Source of the DNA: Bacteriovoracales bacterium
GTDB taxonomy: Bacteria; Bdellovibrionota; Bacteriovoracia; Bacteriovoracales; Bacteriovoracaceae
Direction of reading: 5' to 3'
DNA length: 64,000 nt
Assembly: GCA_030149295.1 (NCBI GenBank)
Contig: JASBRV010000028.1
Coordinates: 28,723-92,722 of the forward strand
Below, piece after piece: positions 62,279-64,000 of this stretch (positions are counted from its first letter, which is position 1; every line of letters begins with the position of its first letter). The position numbers and the translations under genes are program-made. The notes below the pieces were generated by a model. It worked only from the letters and a program-made list of their open reading frames with translations, made no database searches and was not told the origin of the DNA.

Positions 62279-62967
62279 TGAATAATACAGATGAATGCTG
62301 TAAATCTGGATGTAAAGACTGTCCCTGGGGATATAAAGAAAAAAATAATAACAATAATATTAAAAAGGAGAATATTATGTGTCCAAAATGTGAAAGTAAA
62401 ATTTCAGTCAAGAAATCTCTAGCTGCATTAGCAATCATGTTTGTTGCAATATGGAGCTTAGATTCATATGCTTCTGGCAATATGGATCACTCTAAGATGG
62501 ACCATTCAAAAATGGATCATGGTAAAATGGGTAAGAAAAGTTCTCGCAAAACCTTAAGTGAAGGAACGAAGAAATCAGTCGTAAATGCTCTTGAAGCAAA
62601 TGAAGAACTACATAACTCGTTTTTTAAGTACGATGGAAAAAAAGTAGAAGCAGCCGCAAAAAAGCTGAAATCAGCAATTGAAGGAATTGACGATGCTGAA
62701 CTATCAAAGCTTTTAAAATTCTCTAAGACAAAGTTAGGCGAAATCAAAGCTTCAAGTTCAAGAGACGATAATAATCAAAATTACCATTTAGTATCTATGG
62801 CATTGATTCATGTCGTAAACACTTATGATGTCGGCTCAAAATACAATGCTTACTCATGTCCTATGGTTAAGAAAAAATGGGTACAAAATAGTAAAAAGAT
62901 GGCAAAGGTGCATAATCCATATGCTCCAAACATGCCTCACTGTGGCTCAAAAGACACGAATCATTAA
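62278..62967 (+). CDS. Met/His-rich exported metal (copper) protein, DUF3347-like
   Basis: Two starts compete. ATG 62278 adds a 33-residue Cys-rich leader (ECCKSGCKDCPWGY), similar to small DUF5522-type proteins. ATG 62377, with an AAAAAGGAG site, gives a normal export signal (AALAIMFVAIWSLDSYASG) and is the likelier start of the secreted form. The mature N-terminus has three MDHSKM-type metal-binding repeats. The rest matches DUF3347 (VVNALEANEELHNSFFKYDG, then YNAYSCPMVKKKWVQNSKKM and NPYAPNMPHCG), a family tied to copper resistance and CusB. Confidence 0.78.
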   Translation: MNNTDECCKSGCKDCPWGYKEKNNNNNIKKENIMCPKCESKISVKKSLAALAIMFVAIWSLDSYASGNMDHSKMDHSKMDHGKMGKKSSRKTLSEGTKKSVVNALEANEELHNSFFKYDGKKVEAAAKKLKSAIEGIDDAELSKLLKFSKTKLGEIKASSSRDDNNQNYHLVSMALIHVVNTYDVGSKYNAYSCPMVKKKWVQNSKKMAKVHNPYAPNMPHCGSKDTNH

Positions 62968-62980
62968 TTAGGAGGTCTAT

Positions 62981-63364
62981 ATGAACCGAAGAAGTATGTT
63001 CAAAAGTTTGGTTTTATTATTCTTTACAATATTTATTTCTACAGACATCTTTGCAAGGAATGATATTAATAACTTTATTGAGGTGGCAGAAAAAAACAAA
63101 GTTTGTATGGTGAATAATTTCTATAATCCAATGGCAGACTTCACTGAATTTAAAGTAAATGTTGAAAAAAAGAGTTACTATGGGTGCTGTGCCATGTGCA
63201 AAGACAAGTTGAAGATGAGTTCTAACCATCGAATGGCAACCGACCCACTGACTAACGAAAAAATTAGTAAAGCTGACGCTTATATTGTTGCAGATAAAAC
63301 AAATAAGGGCCGAACTTATTATTTTAAGAGCAAATCCAATTTTTTAAAGTGGACCAAACTTTAA
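62981..63364 (+). CDS. Small exported metal-binding protein with CCxxC motif
   Basis: A 127-residue protein with a Sec signal (LVLLFFTIFISTDIFA) and ribosome site AGGAGG. The core, SYYGCCAMCKDKLKM followed by DPLTNEKISKADAYIV, resembles TRASH/YHS-like metal-sensing modules in exported proteins near copper and heavy-metal genes. It lies 13 bp after the DUF3347-like gene. It is probably a periplasmic metal chaperone; the metal is not determined. Confidence 0.7.
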   Translation: MNRRSMFKSLVLLFFTIFISTDIFARNDINNFIEVAEKNKVCMVNNFYNPMADFTEFKVNVEKKSYYGCCAMCKDKLKMSSNHRMATDPLTNEKISKADAYIVADKTNKGRTYYFKSKSNFLKWTKL

Positions 63365-63368
63365 ACTT

Positions 63369-63411
63369 CTAGCTTTTTTAGAGAGGTGGATGGCACCTCT
63401 CTAAAAGCTAG
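63369..63411 (+). terminator. Long terminator-like hairpin
   Basis: CTAGCTTTTTTAGAGAGGTG and CACCTCTCTAAAAGCTAG form an 18-bp stem with a two-base bulge, 4 bp after the stop of the metal-binding protein. The stem itself carries the T-rich tract. It probably ends the two-gene transcript; there is no strong T-run after the stem. Confidence 0.75.
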
Positions 63412-63490
63412 ATGACTCTGGATTTACGTCCTTATTCTCGCTGCAATATTATTTGCTTACAATCTATCTAAAAAGTATATAAGATAAGGT

Positions 63491-63871
63491 ATGGGAACAA
63501 TCAAGATATTCAAATATGTATGGCTTTCTGTTTTTGTCGTTTGTATTGTAGCTAATCAGTCAAGGTTTTCTGTTGAAAAGAATGAAATTGACTCTCATCT
63601 TGACGAGTATTCTCACTATAATGTGACCCAACATGACAATATTGATGATGAACCCCATACTCACACTCATAAGCATAGCGAAGATGGTGAGGAACATGAA
63701 CACAACCATGAGCATTCTAAGGTTACTCAATCTGAAATAAAGCTTCTAAATCATTCTTTAGGAGTCTTGTCTAAAGTCACCATCATTGAGGTAAGACAAG
63801 GGTTTTCGGACAAGAATCTGGTTTCAAACCCTCATCCAAATAAAATCTATAGGCCTCCAATATATATTTAG
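63491..63871 (+). CDS. His-rich exported protein
   Basis: A 126-residue protein with an N-terminal hydrophobic segment (YVWLSVFVVCIVANQ) and a dense His/Glu/Asp region, EPHTHTHKHSEDGEEHEHNH, typical of periplasmic nickel, zinc or cobalt buffers and of leaders in metal-efflux operons. The C-terminus (SNPHPNKIYRPPIYI) is short and of unknown role. The following gene looks like a HupE/UreJ-type membrane protein, often linked to nickel or cobalt, so a metal-handling operon is likely. Confidence 0.65.
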   Translation: MGTIKIFKYVWLSVFVVCIVANQSRFSVEKNEIDSHLDEYSHYNVTQHDNIDDEPHTHTHKHSEDGEEHEHNHEHSKVTQSEIKLLNHSLGVLSKVTIIEVRQGFSDKNLVSNPHPNKIYRPPIYI

Positions 63872-63910
63872 TTTTCAAAAGTATTTTAAAACTAAAAATT
63901 AGGAGGAACT

Positions 63911-64000
63911 ATGTTTAAATTTTTATTAAGCATTCTTCCAGTATTCTATTCAGCAAATTCATTTGCTCATGGAATCAGTGAAGAAGCAAAGCGTGCCATG
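63911..64000 (+). CDS. N-terminus of a probable HupE/UreJ-type membrane protein
   Basis: Only 30 codons are visible, from ATG 63911 behind a perfect AGGAGG. The sequence MFKFLLSILPVFYSANSFAH followed by GISEEAKRAM is a signal peptide plus the AHG-start common to mature HupE/UreJ_2 proteins. The assignment rests on this short stretch and on the His-rich neighbour. Confidence 0.4.
   Translation, partial: MFKFLLSILPVFYSANSFAHGISEEAKRAM

Overview
Organism. The window is low-GC, Gram-negative bacterial DNA: lipoprotein signals, a Tat signal, outer-membrane and F-type type IV secretion genes, and two sigma-54 (-24/-12) promoters. Many exported proteins of unknown function, an LRR protein, paired photolyase/Cry-DASH genes and frequent TTG/GTG starts would suit the Bdellovibrionota/Bacteriovoracales. 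That placement is an inference; no marker gene here proves it.

Left part, 1-25.6 kb, looks like ordinary chromosome. It holds a leftward gene set for exported CxxCH (cytochrome c-like) proteins, a Tat-exported protein and lipoproteins (1-8644); secreted endonuclease I; a photolyase plus Cry-DASH pair flanked by two small paralogous exported proteins; a four-gene polysaccharide-type operon; 2-oxoacid dehydrogenase E2 and E3; a DnaQ-type exonuclease; a lysine-aminomutase-type radical SAM enzyme; and a secreted LRR protein. It ends at a tRNA-Gly(GCC).

Right part, from 25.66 kb on, looks like an integrative/conjugative island next to the tRNA. Its first module is a diversity-generating retroelement (DGR). 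It has a reverse transcriptase with IGxxxSQ and YMDD motifs, an Avd-like protein, a 119-bp template repeat (26962-27080) and a matching variable repeat (31834-31952) at the 3' end of a 1111-residue surface lipoprotein gene. The repeats differ at 14 of 26 template adenines (coding strand) but at only 4 of 93 other positions. A complete 2374-bp IS66-family element, with 17/20 terminal repeats and a perfect 8-bp target duplication, sits inside a third gene of the operon. Removing it restores an in-frame 212-residue HTH plus helical protein. Cell-envelope genes (LysM lipoprotein, LysM/beta-barrel protein) and regulators follow.

The second module (39.2-46.8 kb) is a leftward operon coding for an NtrC-type activator, a secreted 171-residue protein ending in GGTICF, an OppA-type peptide-binding protein, a YcaO-family enzyme and a hybrid histidine kinase. 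A consensus sigma-54 promoter precedes it. A second sigma-54 promoter faces right, ahead of the conjugation operon (46.9-58.9 kb: two sigma-region-4-like proteins, TraU, a GspE/PilB-type ATPase, TraF, pilin-like, TraL, TraE, TraK, TraB, TraV, TraC). The palindrome TGACGA-N4-TCGTCA lies upstream of both promoters at activator distance. The simplest reading is an autoregulated, peptide-sensing two-component circuit that switches on conjugation, with YcaO possibly modifying the peptide. I know of no described system with this make-up.

The conjugation cluster stops after TraC, where an IS30-type transposase/ATPase chimera and a second ATPase gene follow (58996-62054). The window ends in a small copper/metal-handling cluster.
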